This document shows positions 18,860-28,725 of a stretch of 64,000 nucleotides of DNA, piece by piece; position 1 is the stretch's first letter, and each line of letters starts with the position of its first letter. Location of the stretch: positions 55,999 to 119,998 of the forward strand of contig WGNM01000033.1 of NCBI GenBank assembly GCA_016124575.1. The letters are read 5' to 3'. The stretch comes from Cryomorphaceae bacterium. Its GTDB lineage: Bacteria; Bacteroidota; Bacteroidia; Flavobacteriales_D; Sanyastnellaceae. The translations under genes were made by a program, and so were the position numbers. Under the pieces are notes generated by a model. That model was given only the letters and a program-made list of their open reading frames with translations, searched no databases and had not been told where the DNA came from.

Positions 18860-19306
18860 ATGAATTTGAGCAACCTTAAACCAGCGGCAGGAAGTGTCAA
18901 GCAGCGCAAGCGAGTTGGTCGAGGTGAGGGATCTGGTCATGGTGGTACATCCACTCGTGGTCATAAAGGTGCCAAATCGAGATCAGGTTACAAGCGCAAA
19001 ATCGGTTTTGAAGGTGGACAAATGCCACTTCAACGTCGTATGCCTAAGTTCGGTTTTACAAACCGCAATCGTGTTGAATATAAAGGTATCAACCTTGACA
19101 CGATTCAGGATTTGATCGAACGCAAACCAATGGGGGCTGTTACCCCTGAGATCCTCGTAGAGAACGGATTGGCAGGTAAGAAAGATCTTATCAAAATCCT
19201 CGGTCGCGGTGAGCTCAAATCGAAAGTCGATGTTACAGCACACAAATTCTCATCTTCTGCTCAAAAAGCGATTGAAGATTTGGGAGGTGCGCTAACAACC
19301 ATCTAA
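18860..19306 (+). CDS. rplO: 50S ribosomal protein L15
   Basis: L15 (148 aa) is a late assembly protein with a long Gly/Arg-rich extension. [41 protein letters not shown] and [19 protein letters not shown] are diagnostic. The C-terminal globular domain ends [16 protein letters not shown]. It is followed by secY after ten bases. Confidence 0.97.
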   Translation: MNLSNLKPAAGSVKQRKRVGRGEGSGHGGTSTRGHKGAKSRSGYKRKIGFEGGQMPLQRRMPKFGFTNRNRVEYKGINLDTIQDLIERKPMGAVTPEILVENGLAGKKDLIKILGRGELKSKVDVTAHKFSSSAQKAIEDLGGALTTI

Positions 19307-19316
19307 AACTATCCTG

Positions 19317-20669
19317 ATGAAGAATTTTTTCAAGAAGATTAAGGATATCTACCACCACGAAGAACTGAGAAAGAAAATTCTCATCACTTTAGGTATGATC
19401 CTAATCTATCGTATAGGGTCGTTTATTGTGCTGCCTGGTGTAAACTCCGCAGCGCTATCAGCTCAGATGGAAAGTCTTGGCGGTGGAGGTCTAGGAGACA
19501 TCCTTGCCTTGTTCACCGGAGGGGCTTTCTCTCGTGCTTCGATCTTTGCATTGGGTATCATGCCGTATATCTCGGCGTCGATTATCATTCAGTTGCTGTC
19601 TATAGCTGTCCCTTCAGTGCAGAAATTGCAACGTGAAGGAGAAAGCGGTAGAAAGAAAATCAATCAGTGGACGCGCTTCTTAACCATCGCTATCGCTTTG
19701 GTACAAGCACCAGGTTACTTAGCGACTTCGGTGGCTAGCGTTCCTGGAGCTGTAGTGAATGACGATTCTTTCTGGTGGTTCTCGGCTGTTACCATACTTA
19801 CGTGTTCAACGCTGTTGGTAATGTGGTTGGGTGAGCGTATCACCGATAAAGGAATTGGAAACGGTATTTCATTGTTGATCATGATCGGTATCATTGCAAC
19901 GTTCCCGCAAGCGATCATTCAAGAACTTTACCACCCAGATACAAAGGCATTCTTCTTCTTAGTTGAAATCGCAGTGCTTTTGATTGTTATTGGAGCTTCT
20001 GTAGCGCTTGTCCAAGCGGTGCGCCAAGTTGCAGTGCAAATGGCAAGCAGCGTTCAAGCTGGCCCTACGCACATGCCGCTCGGTGAAGGTCGTCGTAACT
20101 ATATCCCAATGAAGTTGAACAGTGCAGGTGTTATGCCAATCATCTTCGCTCAGGCGATCATGTTTGTGCCTTTGTACCTCACAAATACAGATGCTTTTAG
20201 AGAAAGCACTGTGCTTCAAACCTTGGGTGACTTTAATGGGTTCTGGTACAATGCGTTGTTCTTCGTAACAATCGTAATGTTCACTTATTTCTATACAGCG
20301 ATTACAGTTAATCCAAATCAAATGGCGGATGACTTGAAGCGTCAAGGAAATTTTATACCTGGTATTAAACCTGGTCGTCCAACAGCTGAATTCTTGGATG
20401 GCATCTTATCACGTATCACACTTCCAGGATCTATTTTCCTTGGTTTGATCGCGATTTTGCCTGCTATTGTTTTCAACCTTGGTTTGACAAATGCTCAGTC
20501 TTTCTCGATCTTCTTTGGAGGAACTTCACTATTGATCATGGTGGGTGTTATTTTAGACACTCTGCAGCAGGTTGATAGCCACTTGTTGAGCCGTCACTAC
20601 GATGGTTTGATGAAGTCGGGCAAAATGAAAGGAAGACAAACGTCACCAGTAAGCGGCATCGCAGGATAA
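19317..20669 (+). CDS. secY: Protein translocase subunit SecY
   Basis: SecY (450 aa) is the pore of the Sec translocon in the inner membrane. About ten membrane segments are visible. The plug region follows the first one (VLPGVNSAALSAQMESLGGGGLGD, read in parts). GIMPYISASIIIQLL, GIGNGISLLIMIGI and the cytoplasmic loop after GRPTAEFLDGILSRITLPG are conserved. It stands between rplO and map, as in most spc operons, but adk is absent. Confidence 0.98.
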   Translation: MKNFFKKIKDIYHHEELRKKILITLGMILIYRIGSFIVLPGVNSAALSAQMESLGGGGLGDILALFTGGAFSRASIFALGIMPYISASIIIQLLSIAVPSVQKLQREGESGRKKINQWTRFLTIAIALVQAPGYLATSVASVPGAVVNDDSFWWFSAVTILTCSTLLVMWLGERITDKGIGNGISLLIMIGIIATFPQAIIQELYHPDTKAFFFLVEIAVLLIVIGASVALVQAVRQVAVQMASSVQAGPTHMPLGEGRRNYIPMKLNSAGVMPIIFAQAIMFVPLYLTNTDAFRESTVLQTLGDFNGFWYNALFFVTIVMFTYFYTAITVNPNQMADDLKRQGNFIPGIKPGRPTAEFLDGILSRITLPGSIFLGLIAILPAIVFNLGLTNAQSFSIFFGGTSLLIMVGVILDTLQQVDSHLLSRHYDGLMKSGKMKGRQTSPVSGIAG

Positions 20670-20673
20670 CGTT

Positions 20674-21459
20674 ATGGGTGGTCAAACGATCTACTATAAA
20701 ACCGAAGAGGAAATTGATCTGATTCGGGAAAGTTCTTTGCTTGTTGGTAAGACCTTAGCGGAAGTTGCTCGTGCAATAAAACCGGGTGTAAGTACCTTAC
20801 AACTCGATAAAATAGCCGAAATTTGCATCCGCGATCACGGAGCAGAGCCTGGTTTCCTAGGTTACAATGGCTTTCCAAATAGCCTTTGTACATCGGTAAA
20901 TGCCCAGGTTGTGCATGGTATACCGAATGATATTCCTTTGCAAGAAGGTGATATCGTTTCTGTCGATTGCGGTGTTAAGATGAATGGATATTATGGTGAT
21001 TCGGCATATACGTTCGCTGTTGGTGAGATTTCGCCAGAAGTGAAACAGTTGTTGAAAGTTACCAAGGAATCACTTCAATTGGGATTGGAGCAAGCAATTG
21101 CTGGAAACCGCATTGGAGACATCGGCTTTGCAATTCAAGAACATGCTGAAAAGCATGGATACGGAGTTGTGAGAGAATTGGTTGGACACGGTTTAGGACG
21201 AAGCCTTCACGAAGCTCCTGAAGTTCCGAATTACGGAAAAAGGGGAAGTGGAATTCGTCTCAGAGAAGGATTGGTTCTGGCGATTGAGCCAATGATCAAT
21301 TTAGGGCAACGGAATGTCAAACAGTTGAAAGACGGTTGGACAATCATTACCGCGGACAAATTACCAAGTGCTCATTTTGAGCACGATGTCGTTGTAAGAA
21401 ACGGCAAAGCAGAGGTCTTATCTTCATTCGCAATGATTGAAGAAGTTTTAGGAGTTTAA
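20674..21459 (+). CDS. map: Methionine aminopeptidase, type I
   Basis: This enzyme (261 aa) removes the initiator methionine from new proteins. The metal ligands of the pita-bread fold are visible: Asp in VSVDCGVKMNGYYGDSAYTF (two Asp), His in VGHGLGRSLHEAPEVPNYG, Glu in VLAIEPMI and Glu in HFEHDVVV. It begins four bases after secY, and its presence between secY and infA is the usual Bacteroidota arrangement. Confidence 0.97.
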   Translation: MGGQTIYYKTEEEIDLIRESSLLVGKTLAEVARAIKPGVSTLQLDKIAEICIRDHGAEPGFLGYNGFPNSLCTSVNAQVVHGIPNDIPLQEGDIVSVDCGVKMNGYYGDSAYTFAVGEISPEVKQLLKVTKESLQLGLEQAIAGNRIGDIGFAIQEHAEKHGYGVVRELVGHGLGRSLHEAPEVPNYGKRGSGIRLREGLVLAIEPMINLGQRNVKQLKDGWTIITADKLPSAHFEHDVVVRNGKAEVLSSFAMIEEVLGV

Positions 21460-21485
21460 TATTAATTTTTTGAGAATACAGTTTT

Positions 21486-21707
21486 ATGGCTAAACAGTCG
21501 TCGATCACACAAGATGGAACCATTATCGAAGCACTTTCGAATGCGATGTTCAGAGTGGAATTAGAAAATGGACATGTGATTACGGCACATATCTCAGGGA
21601 AGATGCGGATGCACTACATCAAAATTCTTCCAGGTGATATGGTGAAAGTTGAAATGTCGCCATACGACTTAACGAAAGGACGAATCTCATTCAGATATAA
21701 GAAGTAA
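21486..21707 (+). CDS. infA: Translation initiation factor IF-1
   Basis: IF-1 (73 aa) is an OB-fold protein that occupies the A site during initiation. [30 protein letters not shown] (read in parts), [15 protein letters not shown] and [13 protein letters not shown] are hallmark stretches. Its stop is two bases before the rpmJ start. Confidence 0.98.
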   Translation: MAKQSSITQDGTIIEALSNAMFRVELENGHVITAHISGKMRMHYIKILPGDMVKVEMSPYDLTKGRISFRYKK

Positions 21708-21709
21708 TC

Positions 21710-21826
21710 ATGAAAGTACGTGCATCTCTAAAGAAGCGTTCTGCTGAGGACAAAATTGTACGCCGCAAAGGGCGGTTGTACATCATCAACAAGAAAAACC
21801 CAAAATTGAAGCAACGTCAGGGTTAA
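21710..21826 (+). CDS. rpmJ: 50S ribosomal protein L36, cysteine-free type
   Basis: The 38-codon frame from the ATG at 21710 to TAA at 21824-21826 encodes [20 protein letters not shown], then [18 protein letters not shown]. This is L36, the smallest 50S protein, in the canonical infA-rpmJ-rpsM position. Zinc-binding L36 carries a C-C-C-H set. Here there is not one cysteine, so it is the zinc-independent form. From memory, many Bacteroidota keep a single Cys in RSADCK, which here is RSAEDK. Confidence 0.95.
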   Translation: MKVRASLKKRSAEDKIVRRKGRLYIINKKNPKLKQRQG

Positions 21827-21856
21827 TCCTGATGAAGCTTTTTAAATCATAAAGAT

Positions 21857-22234
21857 ATGGCAAGGATTGCTGGTATCGATTTACCAAAAAACAAACGTGG
21901 TGAGATAGGTCTCACTTACATTTACGGAATTGGTCGTAACCGTTCTCGTGAGATTCTTCTACAAATCGGCGTTGACTTGAACAAGAAGGTGCAGGATTGG
22001 GATGATGATGACTTGGGTAAGATTCGTAATTTCATTACTACTAACTTCAAAGTGGAAGGTGAACTTCGCTCGGAAACTCAGATGAATATCAAGCGTTTGA
22101 TGGACATCGGTTGTTACCGTGGAATTCGTCACCGTAGTGGCTTGCCATTGCGCGGACAGCACACTAAAAACAACTCACGTACCCGCAAAGGGAAACGTAA
22201 GACTGTTGCAAACAAGAAGAAGGCAACCAAGTAA
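21857..22234 (+). CDS. rpsM: 30S ribosomal protein S13
   Basis: S13 (125 aa) is a head protein that contacts the P-site tRNA and bridges to the large subunit. [34 protein letters not shown] (helix-two-turn-helix), [30 protein letters not shown] (read in parts) and a Lys-rich tail identify it. The 75-base gap that follows, before rpsK, is the largest inside the superoperon and holds two hairpins. Confidence 0.98.
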   Translation: MARIAGIDLPKNKRGEIGLTYIYGIGRNRSREILLQIGVDLNKKVQDWDDDDLGKIRNFITTNFKVEGELRSETQMNIKRLMDIGCYRGIRHRSGLPLRGQHTKNNSRTRKGKRKTVANKKKATK

Positions 22235-22241
22235 GATAGTC

Positions 22242-22288
22242 GGCTGTTGAAAAGCAGCCTTAATATATCGAGCCCGACAAACGGGGCT
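22242..22288 (+). promoter_or_regulatory. Two tandem hairpins in the rpsM-rpsK gap
   Basis: GGCTG (22242-22246) pairs with CAGCC (22255-22259) across an eight-base loop. AGCCCG (22271-22276) pairs with CGGGGCT (22282-22288), with one bulged G. They stand in the longest spacer of the superoperon. There is no U-run after either, so they are not simple terminators. A processing site or a binding site for a ribosomal protein is possible. Confidence 0.4.
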
Positions 22289-22309
22289 GATTACCTGAAT
22301 TTTTGAATT

Positions 22310-22693
22310 ATGGCTAAAAACGTCAAAAAGAAAAAGAAGGTTAGGGTAGACGCTTCAGGTGAAGCACACATCCAAGCTTCTTTTAACAACATCATCATTT
22401 CCTTGACAAATAACCAAGGACAGGTGATAACATGGTCTTCTGCTGGAAAGATGGGTTTCCGTGGATCTAAGAAGAACACTCCTTACGCAGCGCAAGTTGC
22501 CGCAGAAGATTGCGGTAAAGAGGCTTTTGACCTCGGTTTGCGCAAAGTAAATGTGTTCGTGAAAGGTCCTGGTGCTGGTCGTGAATCGGCAATCAGAACC
22601 ATTCACAACCTCGGTATCGAGGTTATTGAAATCATGGATGTGACTCCGCTACCGCACAACGGTTGCCGTCCTCCTAAACGTAGAAGAGTTTAA
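22310..22693 (+). CDS. rpsK: 30S ribosomal protein S11
   Basis: S11 (127 aa) forms the platform of the small subunit near the E site. [31 protein letters not shown] (read in parts), [14 protein letters not shown] and the strongly conserved end [18 protein letters not shown] are present, including the Asn-Gly pair that becomes isoaspartate in E. coli. Confidence 0.98.
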   Translation: MAKNVKKKKKVRVDASGEAHIQASFNNIIISLTNNQGQVITWSSAGKMGFRGSKKNTPYAAQVAAEDCGKEAFDLGLRKVNVFVKGPGAGRESAIRTIHNLGIEVIEIMDVTPLPHNGCRPPKRRRV

Positions 22694-22720
22694 TCACCTG
22701 TATTAAAGAATTTAAAGGAA

Positions 22721-23326
22721 ATGGCAAGATATCGCGGACCCAAATCCAAAGTTGCTCGTCGCTTTCGCGAAGCAATTTTCGGACCTGACAAAGCTCTAGA
22801 GCGTCGTAATTACCCTCCTGGGCAACACGGACCTAGCAAGCGTCGTTCGAAACAATCTGAATATTCTGTTCAACTTGCTGAGAAGCAAAAGGCAAAATAT
22901 ATCTACGGAATTCTTGAACGTCAGTTCTCGAACCTGTTCAAAAAAGCATCTTCTAAGTCTGGAATCACAGGTGAAAACCTACTCCAACTTTGTGAAGCAC
23001 GTCTAGACAACACTGTTTTCCGTCTGGGCATTGCTACAACTCGTCGCGCTGCTCGTCAGCTCGTTTCTCACCGTCATATCACTGTGAATGGTAGCGTTGT
23101 GAATATCCCTTCATACCACTTGCGTCCAGGTGATACTGTAAGCGTACGTGAGAAATCAAAGTCTCTTGAGGCAATCACCAACTCGCTGTCTGCTAACAAC
23201 AAGCGCTACGATTGGTTAGATTGGAATGCTGCTAGCATGACTGGTTCGTACTTGAATGTACCTACCCGTGACCAGATTCCTGAGCCGATCAAGGAACAAC
23301 TCATCGTCGAATTGTACTCGAAATAA
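22721..23326 (+). CDS. rpsD: 30S ribosomal protein S4
   Basis: S4 (201 aa) initiates 30S body assembly and represses the alpha operon in E. coli. [20 protein letters not shown], the [10 protein letters not shown] loop, and an S4 RNA-binding domain ([34 protein letters not shown]) are clear. The family's N-terminal zinc cysteines are not present. This is the C-minus type, like S14 and L36 in this operon. Confidence 0.98.
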   Translation: MARYRGPKSKVARRFREAIFGPDKALERRNYPPGQHGPSKRRSKQSEYSVQLAEKQKAKYIYGILERQFSNLFKKASSKSGITGENLLQLCEARLDNTVFRLGIATTRRAARQLVSHRHITVNGSVVNIPSYHLRPGDTVSVREKSKSLEAITNSLSANNKRYDWLDWNAASMTGSYLNVPTRDQIPEPIKEQLIVELYSK

Positions 23327-23339
23327 TAAAACCCACACA

Positions 23340-24332
23340 ATGGCCATTCTAGATTTTCAGAAACCAGACAAAGTCATCCTCCTCGAATCAGATGATTTCA
23401 AGGGACAATTTGAATTCAGGCCGTTGGAGCCGGGTTTCGGTATTACCATCGGTAACGCACTGCGTCGTATCCTACTTTCTTCTCTAGAGGGATTCTCAAT
23501 ATCTTCTTTCAAAATGGAAGGTGTTGACCACGAATTCTCTACAATGAAGGGTGTGGTAGAAGATATGACGGAGTTCATACTTAACCTTAAGCAGGTTCGC
23601 TTTAAGCAACAAATCAACGGTTCTGACTCAGAACGTGTACTAGTTAATATCACCGGTCAAGAACAACTTACCGCTGGTGATATCGGCAAATTCACTTCTG
23701 CCTTCCAAGTGCTTAACCCAGATCTAGTTCTTTGTAACATGGATCCAAGTGTTAAAATCCAATTGGAAGTGAATGTTACCAAAGGCCGTGGATATGTCCC
23801 TGCTGAGGAAAATAAAGACGAAAATGCCTCTATCGGTACGATCGCAATCGATAGCATCTACACGCCTATTCGCAATGTGAAATACAGCATTGAGAACTTT
23901 CGTGTAGAACAGAAAACTGACTACGAAAAGTTGGTGATCGAACTCGATTGTGATGGTTCTATTTCTCCGAAAGATGCACTCCAAGAAGCTGCGAAAATCC
24001 TTATCCACCACTTTATGCTTTTCAGTGATGAACGTATCACTCTTGAAAGCGAAGAAAAAGCGGAGACAGAGGAATTTGACGAAACTTCTCTTCACATGCG
24101 TCAACTCCTAAAAACCAAATTGGTTGATATGGACTTGTCTGTACGTGCACTGAACTGCCTAAAAGCCGCTGATATTGAAACTCTTGGTGACCTTGTTTCT
24201 TACAACAAGAACGACCTGTTGAAGTTCCGTAACTTCGGTAAAAAGTCACTCACTGAACTTGAAGATCTTGTCGATAACAAGGGACTTCACTTCGGAATGA
24301 ATGTGGCGAAGTATAAACTCGATAAAGAATAA
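23340..24332 (+). CDS. rpoA: RNA polymerase alpha subunit
   Basis: The alpha subunit (330 aa from the ATG at 23340) dimerises to nucleate RNA polymerase assembly and contacts UP elements and regulators. The frame is open 28 codons upstream into rpsD, but [17 protein letters not shown] is the normal start. The N-terminal domain contains [26 protein letters not shown] (read in parts). The C-terminal domain (about residues 255-325) contains [16 protein letters not shown] and the helix-hairpin-helix [16 protein letters not shown] linker rich in Glu separates the two. Confidence 0.97.
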   Translation: MAILDFQKPDKVILLESDDFKGQFEFRPLEPGFGITIGNALRRILLSSLEGFSISSFKMEGVDHEFSTMKGVVEDMTEFILNLKQVRFKQQINGSDSERVLVNITGQEQLTAGDIGKFTSAFQVLNPDLVLCNMDPSVKIQLEVNVTKGRGYVPAEENKDENASIGTIAIDSIYTPIRNVKYSIENFRVEQKTDYEKLVIELDCDGSISPKDALQEAAKILIHHFMLFSDERITLESEEKAETEEFDETSLHMRQLLKTKLVDMDLSVRALNCLKAADIETLGDLVSYNKNDLLKFRNFGKKSLTELEDLVDNKGLHFGMNVAKYKLDKE

Positions 24333-24369
24333 TTGAATAAGCATTTGGGCTTATTGAACACCTATAGTA

Positions 24370-24933
24370 ATGAGGCACGGTAAAAAATTTAACCACCTTG
24401 GTAGAAAAAGCGCTCACCGTCAGGCGATGCTTTCAAACATGGCTTGCTCGTTGATCGAACATAAGCGTATCACTACTACTGTTGCGAAAGCAAAAGAGTT
24501 GCGCAAGTATGTTGAACCTCTTATCAACCGCTCTAAAGAAGATTCTACGCACTCACGTCGTATGGTTTTCCGTTACCTTGGAAACAAGATAGCTGTTACC
24601 GAACTGTTCCGTGAAGTAGCTCCGAAAGTTAGCGAGAGAGAAGGCGGTTACACCCGTATCATCCGCACTGGTTTCCGTCAAGGAGATAGCGCTGATATGT
24701 GCATGATCGAACTCGTAGACTTCAACGATATCTACGGTAAAGATGCTGCCAAGAAAACACGCACACGTCGTACACGTCGCGCTGGTGGTAAAGCTGCTGA
24801 TGCTGCTCAAACCGCTGTTGCTGATGTTAAAGCTGCTGCTGAAGAAGCTAGCGCTGCCGCTGATGAAGCGACAAACGCTGCCGACGACGCTGCTGAACAA
24901 AACGATGGCGCAGAAAGCGAAGAAAAAGCATGA
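24370..24933 (+). CDS. rplQ: 50S ribosomal protein L17 with Ala-rich C-terminal extension
   Basis: L17 lies near the tunnel exit. Residues 1-120 are the standard protein ([57 protein letters not shown]). The remaining roughly 65 residues (about 122-187) are a basic patch ([15 protein letters not shown]) followed by an Ala/Glu/Asp-rich, probably helical or disordered tail. Extensions are common in Bacteroidota L17, but this one is long: 187 residues compared with about 120-130 in E. coli. It is the last gene of the superoperon and a strong terminator follows. Confidence 0.97.
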   Translation: MRHGKKFNHLGRKSAHRQAMLSNMACSLIEHKRITTTVAKAKELRKYVEPLINRSKEDSTHSRRMVFRYLGNKIAVTELFREVAPKVSEREGGYTRIIRTGFRQGDSADMCMIELVDFNDIYGKDAAKKTRTRRTRRAGGKAADAAQTAVADVKAAAEEASAAADEATNAADDAAEQNDGAESEEKA

Positions 24934-24952
24934 TTTTTTAAATCATCATACG

Positions 24953-24984
24953 AAGAGGGATGCTACTGGCATCCCTCTTTTTTT
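24953..24984 (+). terminator. Rho-independent terminator of the ribosomal superoperon
   Basis: AAGAGGGATGC (24953-24963) and GCATCCCTCTT (24969-24979) form a perfect 11-base-pair stem around a five-base loop (TACTG), followed by a run of T. It lies 19 bases after the rplQ stop. Confidence 0.92.
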
Positions 24985-25049
24985 ACATCTTTTTTTTTCT
25001 GTGGAAATCTTGTGTGAACTTCTAAACCAATTTCCACACCCTTTCAAAC

Positions 25050-25057
25050 TATCTTTG
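25050..25057 (+). promoter_or_regulatory. Promoter -7 box of carA-eno, next to the start codon
   Basis: TATCTTTG matches the -7 consensus TAnnTTTG exactly. No TTTG is found 19-21 bases upstream. Only four bases separate it from the carA ATG at 25062, so transcription should begin at or very near the start codon. The string TTTGCATCATG recurs on the minus strand at the lipoprotein start at 61606. Confidence 0.55.
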
Positions 25058-25061
25058 CATC

Positions 25062-27462
<2,401 letters not shown>

Positions 27463-27503
27463 TTATCTTGTAGGGTTGCAAGGTTGCACAAATCGTTGCA
27501 CGT

Positions 27504-27543
27504 AGTATTACGGACGAAAAGTTTACTTTTTCTCCGTAATACT
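27504..27543 (+). terminator. Long hairpin downstream of eno
   Basis: AGTATTACGGA (27504-27514) and TCCGTAATACT (27533-27543) are perfect 11-base inverted repeats. Inside them GAAAAG and CTTTTTC pair further, giving an almost fully paired 40-base hairpin. No T-run follows, so it may be a processing or attenuation structure, or a small mobile repeat, and not a classical terminator. Three TTGCA copies occur just before it (27475-27500). It ends six bases before the next gene. Confidence 0.5.
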
Positions 27544-27549
27544 CCTGCA

Positions 27550-28563
27550 ATGAGAATTATTTTCACCGTGATGTGGCTGTCACTTCTGGTGACAAACGTC
27601 AATGCTTCCAATGGTCCTTGTCCGTTCACAGCTCTTATCGATCAAGGTGAGACGCTAATCATGTGCCCTGAATCTTCTGAGTTCCTCTCAACAGGCCCTT
27701 CTTTTGATTCGTATCAATGGTACCGACAATCAGCTTTAACGCTGGAAACTGAATTGATAGCTGGGGAAACAAACAATATTATTGAGATTTCTGCGTTATC
27801 GGCAACGTACTTTTTCTACTGGTGCGAAGTGTCCCTCGATGGCTGCACCGATATCTCAAATCTCATTTTCATCGATTCCTACGTCTTTGTACCTACCACC
27901 GTGCAGACTGAAACAACAAGCATCTGCGAGGGTGAATCGACAGTTTTTCAAATTATCGGTACTGTAGGTTCTTACGAATGGTACCGCGATGGTAGTCCGC
28001 TGGGTATCGATTCTCCAACGCTAGAGGTCGCTCAGGCGGGGACATACACCGCTTCGGTTTTTCCTGTGCTGTGTCCCGGATTAGAAATCAATTCGGGAGT
28101 AGGGACAGAGTTGGTCGTGCATCCAACGCCAATGCCGGTCATCTTCTTCAATGATGTTTCAAACGAGGTTTGCCTCGAAGCAAGTGCGTCAAGCATTGAA
28201 TGGTTTTACGAAAATAGCCCAATCATTGGGGCAAATACAATGTGCATTGATCTGGTTGGTGATGGCAACTACATCGCAACGGTGCTCGATGAGTTCGGTT
28301 GTCGCGGCGAATCCGATGTGCTGATGGTGACCAACGTGCATGAGGCTTATTCTCACGTGCAGGTGTTCCCAAATCCATGCGTGAATGCAGTGAATATTCA
28401 GGTTGAAAATCCTCAATTGGTGCGTTTGGTTGATGTCTGTGGTCAGGAAATAAAAAGCGAAAATATAGACTACTCATCGCATTGGGATGTCTCGAATCTC
28501 ACTTCTGGCATCTACTTTTTACTTATCGGTGATCGCTCTTTCAAATTAATTAAGGTGCATTGA
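27550..28563 (+). CDS. Secreted Ig-like protein with T9SS type A sorting domain
   Basis: From the ATG at 27550 the 337-residue protein has a signal peptide (MRIIFTVMWLSLLVTNVNA), two or three Ig/PKD-like beta domains with repeated YQWYR, YEWYRDG and IEWFYENS patterns (a Trp in a strand before a loop) and paired cysteines. It ends in a T9SS C-terminal domain: VFPNPCVNAVNIQ, LVDVCGQEI and LTSGIYFLLIGDRSFKLIKVH (read in parts). It is therefore exported by Sec, then across the outer membrane by T9SS, and probably surface bound or released. No enzymatic motif is seen. An adhesive role is inferred. Confidence 0.8.
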   Translation: MRIIFTVMWLSLLVTNVNASNGPCPFTALIDQGETLIMCPESSEFLSTGPSFDSYQWYRQSALTLETELIAGETNNIIEISALSATYFFYWCEVSLDGCTDISNLIFIDSYVFVPTTVQTETTSICEGESTVFQIIGTVGSYEWYRDGSPLGIDSPTLEVAQAGTYTASVFPVLCPGLEINSGVGTELVVHPTPMPVIFFNDVSNEVCLEASASSIEWFYENSPIIGANTMCIDLVGDGNYIATVLDEFGCRGESDVLMVTNVHEAYSHVQVFPNPCVNAVNIQVENPQLVRLVDVCGQEIKSENIDYSSHWDVSNLTSGIYFLLIGDRSFKLIKVH

Positions 28564-28571
28564 TGTCTTTT

Positions 28572-28695
28572 GGGCACAACCCCGTCTTTCGCTTAATTTT
28601 ATAGCATTCTTTCGCATGCGGGGTCGGTCTGCGGCTGCAAGTCCTCACTGCGTTCCGGGCTTTCCACCTCCGCCCTTGTGCACGCCATCCGCCGT
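28572..28695 (+). repeat. GC-rich intergenic element between two T9SS genes
   Basis: This 120-base non-coding stretch is clearly GC-richer than its surroundings. It contains nested inverted repeats: GCACAA (28574-28579) with TTGTGC (28676-28681), and ACCCCG (28579-28584) with CGGGGT (28619-28624). It also contains GGGCTTTCCACC (28658-28669). From memory, it resembles an intergenic repeat family with GCGGGGTCGGGCT and GGGCTTTCCGC that is scattered through flavobacterial genomes. Only one copy lies in this window, so repetitiveness is not shown here. Confidence 0.45.
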
Positions 28696-28696
28696 G

Positions 28697-28725
28697 TGAG
28701 GCGACAGAATAAAGCCTCAGTTTTT
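28697..28725 (+). terminator. Short hairpin with T-run at the convergent gene ends
   Basis: TGAGGC (28697-28702) pairs with GCCTCA (28714-28719), followed by GTTTTT. It could end transcription of the plus-strand T9SS gene. Its right arm overlaps the stop codon of the minus-strand aminopeptidase gene. Confidence 0.4.

Noticed and set aside
22242..22288. Intrinsic terminator inside the ribosomal operon
   Set aside because: Neither hairpin is followed by a T-run, and essential genes lie downstream without another clear promoter.
28564..28716. A short coding sequence in the GC-rich spacer
   Set aside because: No frame of reasonable length with a proper start is open there on either strand.
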